DNA of 64,000 nt from UBA6059 sp040219045 (GTDB lineage: Bacteria; Bacteroidota; Bacteroidia; Cytophagales; Cyclobacteriaceae): assembly GCA_965229505.1 (NCBI GenBank), contig OZ245881.1:2976001-3040000 (forward strand), given 5' to 3'. Below the pieces are notes generated by a model, which worked only from the letters and a program-made list of their open reading frames with translations, was not told the DNA's origin and did not search any database. Position numbers and translations under genes: made by a program. This document shows positions 1-7,802 of this stretch, piece by piece (the first letter of the stretch is position 1; every line of letters begins with the position of its first letter).

Positions 1-561
1 CTCATACAACTGCGCCGGATGCCTTGGTGTGGCATCCACGCTCGTAAAGACAAATGCCCAGGGTACAGAAGTCGGAAGCCCGATGATTTCGGAGTTCAGG
101 AGATTTCCCAGCCTAATGAAACCTCCCAATAATGCTGCTGCGATTGTCACTCTATCAAGAATCCAAAACATGGGCTGTTTGTATTTTCTTACATAGAGAA
201 ACAGGGCAACAAAAGCACCTAGCACACCGCCATGGCTTGCTAACCCTGCCAACCCGACGAACTCAAAATGTGGTTCGAGCCGGATGGGCAGTATTTCAAT
301 AGGGTGATTCCAATAATGGATCGGATCGTAGAACAGGATATGTCCCAATCGTGCTCCAAGAATAGCTCCAAGCATAAGATAGAGCGCAAGCTTTTCGACA
401 TGATCCGATGATAGCCCTTCTTTTCGGTAGATATGTGACAATAGCTGAAAGCCTGCTATCATGCCCAGCACCCACATCAAGCCATACCATCGAATAAACT
501 CCACACCTGGAATGAGCCACGGATCGAAGTTCCATGTGATGAAAACAAAACAGCCTTGCAT
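1..561 (-). CDS. lgt: Prolipoprotein diacylglyceryl transferase (Lgt), 3' end cut by window edge
   Basis: Reading the minus strand from the ATG at 561 gives 187 codons without a stop, running off the left edge. The product is a polytopic inner-membrane protein with the Lgt hallmarks: an N-terminal FITWNFDPW segment, IRWYGLMW in the first membrane helix, ARLGHILFYDP, and the signature region RLGNLLNSEIIGLPT followed by PRHPAQLYE. Lgt transfers diacylglycerol from phosphatidylglycerol to the lipobox cysteine of prolipoproteins. The start lies one base after the stop codon of the small gene upstream, so the two are probably co-transcribed with the sigma factor. The C-terminal third lies outside the window. 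The family assignment is firm. Confidence 0.95.
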   Translation of the reverse strand, partial: MQGCFVFITWNFDPWLIPGVEFIRWYGLMWVLGMIAGFQLLSHIYRKEGLSSDHVEKLALYLMLGAILGARLGHILFYDPIHYWNHPIEILPIRLEPHFEFVGLAGLASHGGVLGAFVALFLYVRKYKQPMFWILDRVTIAAALLGGFIRLGNLLNSEIIGLPTSVPWAFVFTSVDATPRHPAQLYE

Positions 562-562
562 G

Positions 563-754
563 CTAGCCTCCCTGGCAGCAGATCAATAGGATCAAAAACA
601 TCGCAGCATTAGCCGCAAGTCGCATAGCGCTGTTCATGCGGATTTCTTCATTCGCATTATCGATAATACCGAGCACAGCTTGCCGGTCGATTCCCTCTAA
701 TGAATTCTGCAACTTATATTGTTGCCACGCTGGCTTTAAGTCATCTAAGTTCAT
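563..754 (-). CDS. Small tail-anchored membrane protein downstream of ECF sigma factor
   Basis: A 63-residue product with a charged soluble part (starting MNLDDLKPAWQQYK) and a single hydrophobic segment at the extreme C terminus (about residues 46-61, AANAAMFLILLICC). It overlaps the upstream sigma gene by 14 bases and abuts lgt. In Bacteroidota, proteins with a similar N terminus often follow ECF sigma genes and are usually longer, with the membrane helix in the middle. This one stops just after the helix, so it may be a shortened relative. A role as a membrane tether for the sigma factor is inferred from position only. Confidence 0.65.
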   Translation of the reverse strand: MNLDDLKPAWQQYKLQNSLEGIDRQAVLGIIDNANEEIRMNSAMRLAANAAMFLILLICCQGG

Positions 755-1241
755 GGCTGTATTTATTAATTCTTGACTTAAGGTTGCTTTTGATCCTACT
801 TATGCGCGTAGTGACATTGCTTTGAGAGAGACTGAGCAAGTCGGCCATCTCCTTGGTACTATAGCCATCCAGGTAGAGCATGACCAGTCCTTTGTCGATC
901 TCATTCAATGACGCAATCAGTTGATGCAGCAGCCTTATGTCGTCATCACAATAAGTTGCAGCCTCTTGATTCTCATGAACAGGACTGATCCTTTCCTTCC
1001 GTGGTTGTCTTTGCTCTTTGTTTAGCTTACCAAGAATGGTATTGAGGCTGACACGGTAAATCCAGGTGCTGATGGCAGCCTCTCCGCGAAAAGACTCAAA
1101 CGACTTCCAAAGCTGTAGAATGATATCCTGCTCCGCATCTTTACGATCATCATGACAGGGATAATAACCTTTGCAAAGGCTTCTGATAATGCCCTGATGC
1201 TTATCGATTACTTGCAGAAAACGCTTCCTGGAGGTGTTCAT
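741..1241 (-). CDS. ECF-type RNA polymerase sigma factor
   Basis: A 166-residue sigma-70 family protein of ECF size. Region 2 covers about residues 10-75 (DAEQDIILQLWKSFESFRGEAAISTWIYRVSLNT, here split by the usual WKS..F and STWIYR core). Region 4 covers about residues 105-160, with an LNEIDKGLVMLYLDGYS segment and a helix-turn-helix around STKEMADLLSLSQSNVTTRI. It heads a tight unit with the small membrane protein and lgt. The membrane protein may act as its anti-sigma factor, but the sequence does not prove it. Confidence 0.9.
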   Translation of the reverse strand: MNTSRKRFLQVIDKHQGIIRSLCKGYYPCHDDRKDAEQDIILQLWKSFESFRGEAAISTWIYRVSLNTILGKLNKEQRQPRKERISPVHENQEAATYCDDDIRLLHQLIASLNEIDKGLVMLYLDGYSTKEMADLLSLSQSNVTTRISRIKSNLKSRINKYSHELR

Positions 1242-1327
1242 TCACTTATTCTTTACTCACTAGGGTTAGTAACCTAATTACGGTATTTGTCACATCAGGG
1301 TGAATATTTATTTTCAACGCTAACCGA

Positions 1328-2749
1328 TCACCTGATCCCGACGTATCCTTCAGCAGCTTTGAAGAGCTTACCAGAATCATAGCCAATTCCATTCTTGATG
1401 ACCATATTGACGGAGCGAATAGCCGAAATATCTTGACTGATATCCTCATCGAGAATGAGCAGGTCAGCAATCTTATTCTCTGCGATGCTGCCAATCGTAT
1501 CATCTTGCTCCAGATACTTAGCTCCATGTAGCGTGCATATTTTGATAGCTTCTGGAATGGTGAAGCCCATCTCTACGAAGAGTTCCAGGAGTCTCATATT
1601 GGCATAGCCTGCCACTATACGACCATCATAGGTAGGATCCGTGCCAGCGACTAATAGTCCACCAGCATCATAAAAAGCCTTCTCCCAGACCTTGGCCTTA
1701 TTGAATAGCGCATAGTCGATAGAGTCGCGTCCTTGTTTGCTGGCCCACCTTTTGAGGACTTTCTCCTTAGCAGGAGGAAATAGTGCATCGACACCTCCGC
1801 CAGGAACTACTTCCCGACCGGTATAAGGCTCGAAGACATTGATTGTAGAGGTGAGTGCCACTTCTTCTTTGACCAGGTGATCGATGAGATCCGTCACAAC
1901 TTCTGAATTGACATCTGTCTCTAGTAGCGCTTTTCTCATCTCAAAGGGGTGACAGATATCCGGCTCCTTACCATCAGCGATAAAATCGCTGGTGGAGTAA
2001 AAACCATGCTCAAGGTTGTCGATACCCAGATCAGCCGCCTCGCGATAGGTGATAGAGCAGATATGACCAGTCACTTTCATATCTCGAGCATGTGCCGCAT
2101 CGATAATCGCACTAAGATCTTCTCGCGTGATGAAGTTGTAAACCTTGACTGATGTGCAGCCCATGTCTGCATAGAAGTTGACTGCATCCGCAGCATGGGC
2201 ACTGGAGTTGATGGTCGCTAATTCGAAGATGCCCGTACCCTCCCGATCGATGTGCGGAGTAGTTACGTCCATTTTTGGGCCCGGTTTGTCGCCCCGATCG
2301 ATAGCTTTTTTAATATTGACATCTGCTGCTGGCATGATGCTACCAGCGGTCCGCATAGTGGTAACACCTCCTGCCAGATACATCTTGGGAAAGGAGTAAG
2401 TCATCTGATCCAGGCCATAAGGCCTGCCGGGAGTGGTTTTAGGATAAAAGAGATGCTCATGGAGCATCACCATACCGGGCATGGCGCTCTTGCCCTGCAG
2501 ATCTATTGCGGTAGCTCCGCTGGGTACGGCCAGGTCGGCACTTACTGCGCTGATGGTCTCTCCATCGATCAGGATATCCTGATTGGTCTTTGCCGGGCTG
2601 CCCGTGCCGTCCAGCAACGTCAGGTTTTGCAGTACATACAGTCCTCGAGGTTGTGATACGTAGGACTGTGTTTCTTCCGAGAGGGAGGGCTGAGCGTGCA
2701 GCTGCAAGGTGAAAATGGTACAGCTGAGTAGGTATAAAAGTCTGGTCAT
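1328..2749 (-). CDS. Secreted amidohydrolase (imidazolonepropionase-like)
   Basis: A 473-residue protein with an N-terminal signal peptide (MTRLLYLLSCTIFTLQLHAQ). Metal-site features of the amidohydrolase superfamily are visible: the HxH motif as LHEHLF near residue 97, a lysine in SVKVYNF that could be the carboxylated ligand, histidines in VTGHICS and NLEHGFYS, and the catalytic aspartate in AGTDPTYDG. The C terminus returns to the small beta domain (IADLLILDEDI). These features suggest a periplasmic or secreted cyclic-amide hydrolase. The substrate cannot be read from the sequence. It appears to be transcribed alone; the 86 bases between it and the sigma gene hold nothing I recognise. Confidence 0.88.
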   Translation of the reverse strand: MTRLLYLLSCTIFTLQLHAQPSLSEETQSYVSQPRGLYVLQNLTLLDGTGSPAKTNQDILIDGETISAVSADLAVPSGATAIDLQGKSAMPGMVMLHEHLFYPKTTPGRPYGLDQMTYSFPKMYLAGGVTTMRTAGSIMPAADVNIKKAIDRGDKPGPKMDVTTPHIDREGTGIFELATINSSAHAADAVNFYADMGCTSVKVYNFITREDLSAIIDAAHARDMKVTGHICSITYREAADLGIDNLEHGFYSTSDFIADGKEPDICHPFEMRKALLETDVNSEVVTDLIDHLVKEEVALTSTINVFEPYTGREVVPGGGVDALFPPAKEKVLKRWASKQGRDSIDYALFNKAKVWEKAFYDAGGLLVAGTDPTYDGRIVAGYANMRLLELFVEMGFTIPEAIKICTLHGAKYLEQDDTIGSIAENKIADLLILDEDISQDISAIRSVNMVIKNGIGYDSGKLFKAAEGYVGIR

Positions 2750-2765
2750 AGTCTGGTTTCGATTC

Positions 2766-2780
2766 TTCCTAAGTTAGGAA
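2766..2780. promoter_or_regulatory. 15-bp palindrome upstream of the amidohydrolase
   Basis: TTCCTAAGTTAGGAA is a perfect inverted repeat around a central G, placed 17 bases upstream of the amidohydrolase start codon. The spacing fits an operator or a leader hairpin. No regulator is known for it. Confidence 0.3.
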
Positions 2781-2819
2781 AAATCACCATGTTGGCAAGG
2801 CCTAACCCTACCGCCTAGC

Positions 2820-2924
2820 TTCGTGTCTCACGAACCTTTCCAGATGGTGTTCACCTTCGGTTTCGTTGGGACACCAACCATGGCATTGAAAAAACCCCCG
2901 CTCTGATTCGTGTCCTCACGAACC
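2820..2924. repeat. Palindromic repeat cluster, left of the MDR gene (3 copies)
   Basis: Three imperfect palindromes built on TTCGTGTC(C)TCACGAACC lie at 2820-2836, 2859-2879 (a degenerate version with TTCGTTGGGACACCAACC) and 2907-2924. A linking phrase ATGGTGTTCACC occurs between the first two, and CATGGCATTG follows the second. The same palindrome, link and follow-on phrase recur on the other side of the neighbouring gene at 4151-4255. Each unit can fold into a short hairpin. They resemble REP-like intergenic palindromes. Confidence 0.75.
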
Positions 2925-2980
2925 TTGGCGATAGGGGACTATGGCGATGGAACGGAATCGGCGTATCTGGTTAATTTCGC

Positions 2981-4018
2981 CTAAGCAAATTCGGTCAGTG
3001 AAATTGCATCCAGTGATTTTGAGATTCTCTCACGAGCGCTCTCCACGGCAATGTTGACCACTACATTGCCCATTTTGTGGCCCTGATCAACATAGCGATG
3101 CGCCGCGACTATGTCCTCCATACCAAACGAACGGTCGATTACGGGTCTTATAATCTCTGCCTCCAACAGCTCTTCCAGTAGATAAAGGTCCTTTAGTCGC
3201 TCCTCCGGTTTCCTAAGTCCGGTAGCGGCAAAAAGCACTTTCTGTTGACTAAATAGACTAGTGCGGATCATGCCACAGAGGGTGTCTAAATTAACATCCA
3301 CTTCGAGGAATCGACCATTTGGTAATAATAGTTCTTTGCACTGACTGAAGTTGGTTTTACCTACCGCATCAAAGATGATATCGTATTTTTCGTAGCTTTT
3401 GGTAAAGTCTTGTTTACGGTAGTCGATCACGTGATCGGCACCTAATCGCTTAACCCTGGTTATTTTACCAGTACTACACACAGCCGTTACCTGAGCGCCG
3501 TAATACTTCGCTATCTGGATGGCGCTAGCGCCAATACTTCCCGAACCACCGACGATGAGCACGTGCTGTCCATCCCTGATCTGTCCCATATCTCGAAGAA
3601 AGGGCAAGGCAGTAAGGAATCCATCTATACTAGATACAGCTTCTGCATCGCTGAGGTTGGTAGGTGTTCTGGTGAGAACAGCATCTTCTGGCCAGCAAAT
3701 ATATTCTGCATTAGCGCCGAAGTTGGGGCCGGCAGTACCAAAGACCCGATCACCCACCTTAAATCGGGTAACTGCGTCTCCTACCTCAACTACTTCTCCA
3801 GCCAGTTCTTCGCCTAACCGCTTCAATCGTGGACGAAAGAGTCCGGTAAACAACCTTGCCATATAAGAATTGCCTCGACGAAACTTAGCCTCGGTATTCG
3901 TGACCGTAGTGGTATTGATCCGAACGAGCATTTCATTGGCTGCTGGCTGTGGAGTGGGCACTTCTTTGATCTCCATTACTTCAGGGCCCCCGTATGAGTT
4001 GTATTCTATAGCTTTCAT
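2981..4018 (-). CDS. Quinone-oxidoreductase-like MDR family protein, NAD(P)-dependent
   Basis: A medium-chain dehydrogenase/reductase of about 345 residues. The start is placed at the ATG at 4018 because MKAIEYNSYGGPEVMEI matches the usual family N terminus; an upstream in-frame ATG at 4039 would add seven residues. The GroES-like domain comes first (GEELAGEVVEVGDAVTRFKVGDRVFG), then a Rossmann domain with VLIVGGSGSIGASAIQIAKYYGA. The structural-zinc cysteine cluster is absent, which points to the quinone reductase/zeta-crystallin side of the family. Its role is probably reduction of quinones or enones with NADPH. Palindromic repeats flank it on both sides. Confidence 0.88.
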   Translation of the reverse strand: MKAIEYNSYGGPEVMEIKEVPTPQPAANEMLVRINTTTVTNTEAKFRRGNSYMARLFTGLFRPRLKRLGEELAGEVVEVGDAVTRFKVGDRVFGTAGPNFGANAEYICWPEDAVLTRTPTNLSDAEAVSSIDGFLTALPFLRDMGQIRDGQHVLIVGGSGSIGASAIQIAKYYGAQVTAVCSTGKITRVKRLGADHVIDYRKQDFTKSYEKYDIIFDAVGKTNFSQCKELLLPNGRFLEVDVNLDTLCGMIRTSLFSQQKVLFAATGLRKPEERLKDLYLLEELLEAEIIRPVIDRSFGMEDIVAAHRYVDQGHKMGNVVVNIAVESARERISKSLDAISLTEFA

Positions 4019-4150
4019 GAGTTTGGTATTAAGTTTCACGATTCAAAGGTGAAGCAACCAGGTGCACCGATCGTTCGGGTTTATAAATCCGTACTTATTC
4101 AGAATTGTGCTCCTTTCAATTCGATGGTCAGCCTACGGCCTATTGCCCAG

Positions 4151-4245
4151 GTTTGTGTCTCACCAACCTTTCCCTACGCCGAGATTCGTGTCTCACGAAC
4201 CTGGATTCGATGGTGTTCACCTCATGGTTCGTGAGGACACGAACC
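4151..4245. repeat. Palindromic repeat cluster, right of the MDR gene (3 copies)
   Basis: Copies lie at 4151-4168 (GTTTGTGTCTCACCAACC), 4185-4201 (TTCGTGTCTCACGAACC) and 4226-4245 (GGTTCGTGAGGACACGAACC, a clean stem with an AGGA loop). The linking phrase GATGGTGTTCACCT and the follow-on CATGGCATTG are shared with the cluster at 2820-2924. The rest of the 300-base gap between 4019 and 4317 holds no gene that I can support. Confidence 0.75.
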
Positions 4246-4317
4246 ATGGCATTGCAGGGTTTGTAAATGAGTACTTATACATTTGTAAAACCCTTGGAGC
4301 AGTCGTCAAGCAACCTA

Positions 4318-6651
4318 TTAGACTCGCACCGATTTCAAATACGCCTTTGGTGTCATGCCCATGGCTTTCTTGAAATAGGTGTTGAACACCGTCTTGGAGT
4401 TGAAGCCGCTATCATATGCCAATGCCAGTAGGGTGAGGTGCTGCAGACTGTCATCAGCAACTTTGGATTTAAACTCCTCCAGTCGATAGCTATTAACAAA
4501 CTCTGAGAAGTTCTTATCAAAGCCCTCGTTGAGCAATTGCGATAGCTGGTTGGGAGAAAGGTCAAGCATCTCGGCCAAGCCTCTTAGTGATAGCTGAGTA
4601 TTCAGATAGGGCCGCTCTTCCAGCATCAAGGCCTTGAGTTGACGTTTGTAGTTGGTGATGAGTTCCTCGTCGAGTAGTGATTTTTTGTATCTTCTTTCCG
4701 TGGGCGACCCGTTTTCAGCATCACCAAAAATCTGATTCATCAGCGCCTTGAACTTCGCATTAGACCAAAGTGGTTTGATTATCGGTTCCTCCTTGAGAAA
4801 GATCATCATCGGTAGGCGACTTTCAATGCCTTGAGCAGTGAGCTCGAGTGCCCGCTCAACCTCACCGAGACTAGCGTAAATCATGATGAGAAGGTTCAAC
4901 GCCTTGTCCATCAGCTCTGTTTGGAGCGCGGCTTCCAATTCTTCCAGACCTTTAGCGGCGATAGCTTTATTGCCCATCACGGCATGGGAGAGCGTAATGC
5001 CGCCTGTTTTCATAAGGTCAGCAGCCTGATCTCCAGCCAGACTTTCGAAGTAGTCCAGCGCTTCTTTTTCCCTACCGGAAAGCAATAAAGCTTGTCCGAG
5101 ATAGAGTGTAGAGACAAGGAACTTTGATTCTGATTTTTGACTTTTTTCGAACCAGATAATCGCCTTGTCGTATTGCTGCTGGACATAATAGGTGAACCCT
5201 TTCAGATGTGCATTGATGGCCGAGTAGGGATCGAGTTGCAGGGCAATGTCGATATATTCCATAGCGGCTTTTGGCTTACCCTCTGAAGAGAGCATGGACG
5301 CCATGGATTGATAATATTCGACACTGGGTCGGATTTCGAAGGCTCTGGCAAGATGCTCGTAAGTAGACTTGAGATCCCAATGTTGTAGAAAGCTGATATA
5401 AGAGAGCTGCAGCTGACATTCCGGTAGGTTCTCATCTAGTGTAATGGCCTTTTCCAAATAGGGATGAGCCTTGCCAAACGCCTCGTGGGCTGGCTCCAGA
5501 CCCAGGGTGGCGAGCATGGTGTAGCCGAGATGCACACCGAGATAGGCGAGTGCATAGTCCGGTTGTGCTGTGATGACTTCCTCCATCAATTGGATGCCCT
5601 TTTCTATACTGGGGCGGCTCATTTTCAGGATATGATAGCGGCCTTTGAGGTATTGCTGATACGCATCAAGTTCGATAGGTGGCTTCTCGACAAGCTGCTC
5701 GTCAATATCAAAATGGCCAATGTGCTCACGCAGCTTATCTGCAATTAACAGACTAATCTCATCTTGCACTTCAAAAATATCATCGATAATGCGGTCGAAC
5801 GTTTCGGACCAGAAATGAAAATCTTCAGCCACATCAATAAGCTGGGCGGTAAGCCGCATCCTGTTTTTAGACAACCGGATACTGCCTTCCAGAATAATGG
5901 CCACATTGAGTTCTTCCCCGATCTGGGAGATGGGCAGGTTCTTGCCTTTGAAATGGAAGCTCGAAGTGCGAGAGGTCACCTTGAGTGGCTTGATCTTAGC
6001 CAGGGCGTTGATGATCTCCTCGGTCATACCATCGCTGAAGTACTCCGTATCAGGATCAGCACTCATGTTGACCAAGGGCAACACCGCTACCGTGAACTGG
6101 GGAGCCTTTTGTTTACCCTTAAGGCGCTGTGCATCTGGCAGAGCGATCCCTTCATTGTTGACTGCAAATACCTCAACAGGAGTAGCCACGTTCTTAAAAT
6201 CGAAGTGGCCAAGGGAGATGGTAGAGATATGCTTTTGGTTGTGAAGCTCTTCATTGAGCTTACCAGAAATGAGCACTGATCCGGCTATACTCAGGCCTTC
6301 TACTCTTGAGGCTATATTGACACCATCTCCATAGATCTCGGTACCGTCCGCTATGATGTCTCCCATATGGATGCCAATGCGCAGGGGTACGGCATTTTCG
6401 CCTGTGAATGCCTGCTGTATGGAGATGGCACATTCGACCGCCTCAACCCCACTTTGAAAGATGCTCAATGTACCGTCTCCGTAGTACTGGAGTATCTCTC
6501 CGGTGTACTGTGAGTGAAATTTCTCGAAAGTTTTGCGATGCTTGGCTCTCACGGCAATGGCCTTAGCTTCGTCCTGTTGCATCATCGCCGTATAGCCGAC
6601 GATATCGGTAAACATGATTGCTGCTAGCCGACGGGATTTGGTTGGGAGCAT
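4318..6651 (-). CDS. Cyclase homology domain / TPR / AraC-type DNA-binding fusion regulator
   Basis: A 777-residue single chain. Residues 1-185 form a class III nucleotide cyclase domain: metal aspartates D16 (MFTDIVGYT) and D59 (YYGDGTLSIF), and transition-state N112 and R116 (YGDGVNIASRVEG). Residues 205-330 match the TolB/FlgO-like segment often found behind such domains (FTVAVLPLVNMSADPDTEYF). TPR-like helices fill about 335-630. The C terminus (about 675-777) is an AraC-type helix-turn-helix ending MGMTPKAYLKSV. The positions that normally select ATP (Lys, Asp) are Q55 and E105, so nucleotide choice or activity is uncertain. There are no clear membrane helices. It probably links a cytoplasmic signal directly to transcription. 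Confidence 0.88.
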   Translation of the reverse strand: MLPTKSRRLAAIMFTDIVGYTAMMQQDEAKAIAVRAKHRKTFEKFHSQYTGEILQYYGDGTLSIFQSGVEAVECAISIQQAFTGENAVPLRIGIHMGDIIADGTEIYGDGVNIASRVEGLSIAGSVLISGKLNEELHNQKHISTISLGHFDFKNVATPVEVFAVNNEGIALPDAQRLKGKQKAPQFTVAVLPLVNMSADPDTEYFSDGMTEEIINALAKIKPLKVTSRTSSFHFKGKNLPISQIGEELNVAIILEGSIRLSKNRMRLTAQLIDVAEDFHFWSETFDRIIDDIFEVQDEISLLIADKLREHIGHFDIDEQLVEKPPIELDAYQQYLKGRYHILKMSRPSIEKGIQLMEEVITAQPDYALAYLGVHLGYTMLATLGLEPAHEAFGKAHPYLEKAITLDENLPECQLQLSYISFLQHWDLKSTYEHLARAFEIRPSVEYYQSMASMLSSEGKPKAAMEYIDIALQLDPYSAINAHLKGFTYYVQQQYDKAIIWFEKSQKSESKFLVSTLYLGQALLLSGREKEALDYFESLAGDQAADLMKTGGITLSHAVMGNKAIAAKGLEELEAALQTELMDKALNLLIMIYASLGEVERALELTAQGIESRLPMMIFLKEEPIIKPLWSNAKFKALMNQIFGDAENGSPTERRYKKSLLDEELITNYKRQLKALMLEERPYLNTQLSLRGLAEMLDLSPNQLSQLLNEGFDKNFSEFVNSYRLEEFKSKVADDSLQHLTLLALAYDSGFNSKTVFNTYFKKAMGMTPKAYLKSVRV

Positions 6652-6730
6652 TTAGTCTTCTGGAGAGAACAGTAAAATCACAAGATACTTAAACGGAGAA
6701 GTACAGTACAACCTGGGGTATGACAAATCT

Positions 6731-6892
6731 CTACTCTTCCTTTTCTTTATTTTGTTTGGCTTTGGTAGTGCCTACTCCGGCACCAACGGCCAGTCCTACG
6801 GCTATCCATAGACCAACATTGCCAGTGGCTACACCTACAGCTACTCCTACCGCTATCCCTATGGCAATGCCGGCTTTGACTTCTTTTTGCAT
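6731..6892 (-). CDS. Small glycine-zipper membrane protein
   Basis: A 53-residue gene on the minus strand, from the ATG at 6892 to the TAG at 6731. The product starts MQKEVKAGIAIGIAVGVAVG, continues with alternating Gly/Val/Ala helices and ends in a charged tail (TKAKQNKEKEE). The repeated GxxxG spacing is that of glycine-zipper membrane proteins, which pack as two close helices. The reading frame is intact and has a strongly protein-like residue pattern. The function is unknown. The rest of the gap between 6652 and 7051 shows nothing further. Confidence 0.7.
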   Translation of the reverse strand: MQKEVKAGIAIGIAVGVAVGVATGNVGLWIAVGLAVGAGVGTTKAKQNKEKEE

Positions 6893-7051
6893 GATATTTC
6901 GATTTACATGTTTACCAACGGGATCGTTGGTTTGAGGTTATGCCGCGGCTCTCGTCACTGTCCATTTCCATCTGCTTGGACAGGGTAGTGGCCAGCGCCT
7001 GTGTTTAACACCTAGAGAACCGCTACTTTCAAACTCAACAAACCTGCTACG

Positions 7052-7582
7052 ATGATAACCACTATCCCCATTCTCCTCTTCACCTTCATCCTGTCCGCGC
7101 AGGACGGTGACTTTGGCTATGCCGACCCTTCCATACCTGAGCTAGCGCAAATGGATTACTATCGAGGCGTATGGAGCAACGAAATAGAGATGGTGCAGGA
7201 AGGCGAGCTAGTCAAGCTGGACTTTGAGTCTGAAGTGATCGGCAGATTCCTCGAAGACCATAAGACCTTCCAAACCGAGTTTACTGCGTCCAATGGTTTT
7301 TTCTCAACGGATATCCGTAGCTACGATACTTTGAATCACGAATGGCGAGCCCTCTTCCTAAATGCTGATGCGCAGCGCTGGCATGAGTTTACCGTGTGGC
7401 AAGCTGGTGATCAAATGATCACAATGGTAAAGGGTGGCTACAGTGGTAAAGAGGCTTTTGATGTCAAGACTGTAGATGAAATTCTGTCACCCAATCATTA
7501 TCTAAAATGGGTATACCAGTCTACCGACAATGGGGAAAACTGGGAGTTGACTTATAAGATAAAAGTTCGTAGACAACCATAA
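7052..7582 (+). CDS. Exported hypothetical protein
   Basis: A 176-residue protein starting with a short hydrophobic export segment (MITTIPILLFTFILSAQ). The mature part is beta-rich, with repeated aromatic residues (YYRGVWSNEIEM, WRALFLNADAQRWHEFTVW, YLKWVYQSTDNGENWELTYKI; all separate strands). The pattern recalls the DUF1579-like proteins of unknown function that read as a lipocalin-like barrel, but I cannot confirm that by eye. It stands alone on the plus strand. The 220 bases that follow hold no gene or clear terminator. Confidence 0.65.
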   Translation: MITTIPILLFTFILSAQDGDFGYADPSIPELAQMDYYRGVWSNEIEMVQEGELVKLDFESEVIGRFLEDHKTFQTEFTASNGFFSTDIRSYDTLNHEWRALFLNADAQRWHEFTVWQAGDQMITMVKGGYSGKEAFDVKTVDEILSPNHYLKWVYQSTDNGENWELTYKIKVRRQP

Positions 7583-7802
7583 TTTTACCTTTTTCAGCGT
7601 CTCATAGAACTATTAGCAGCTCTAATCTTCATTTTTTTTGCTCGGAGGATCAACGTAATCCAAAATTCAGGGAAGAATAAAATGTTGGTTCACAGATCAC
7701 ATGTGTCAGATAAACTCATGACATTTGTCTTTCCCAATGGAGCTTCATTGGCAATAACTCCCCTTACGTAGTTAAGATAGCAAACCACAAGAATAGGTTT
7801 AT

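Noticed and set aside
2820..4245. Palindrome clusters as a CRISPR array
   Set aside because: Repeats are degenerate, spacing is irregular, spacers are partly shared between clusters and no cas gene is present.
5764..6279. 171-codon plus-strand open frame inside the cyclase gene
   Set aside because: It is antisense to conserved cyclase and FlgO-like coding sequence, and its residues show no protein family pattern.
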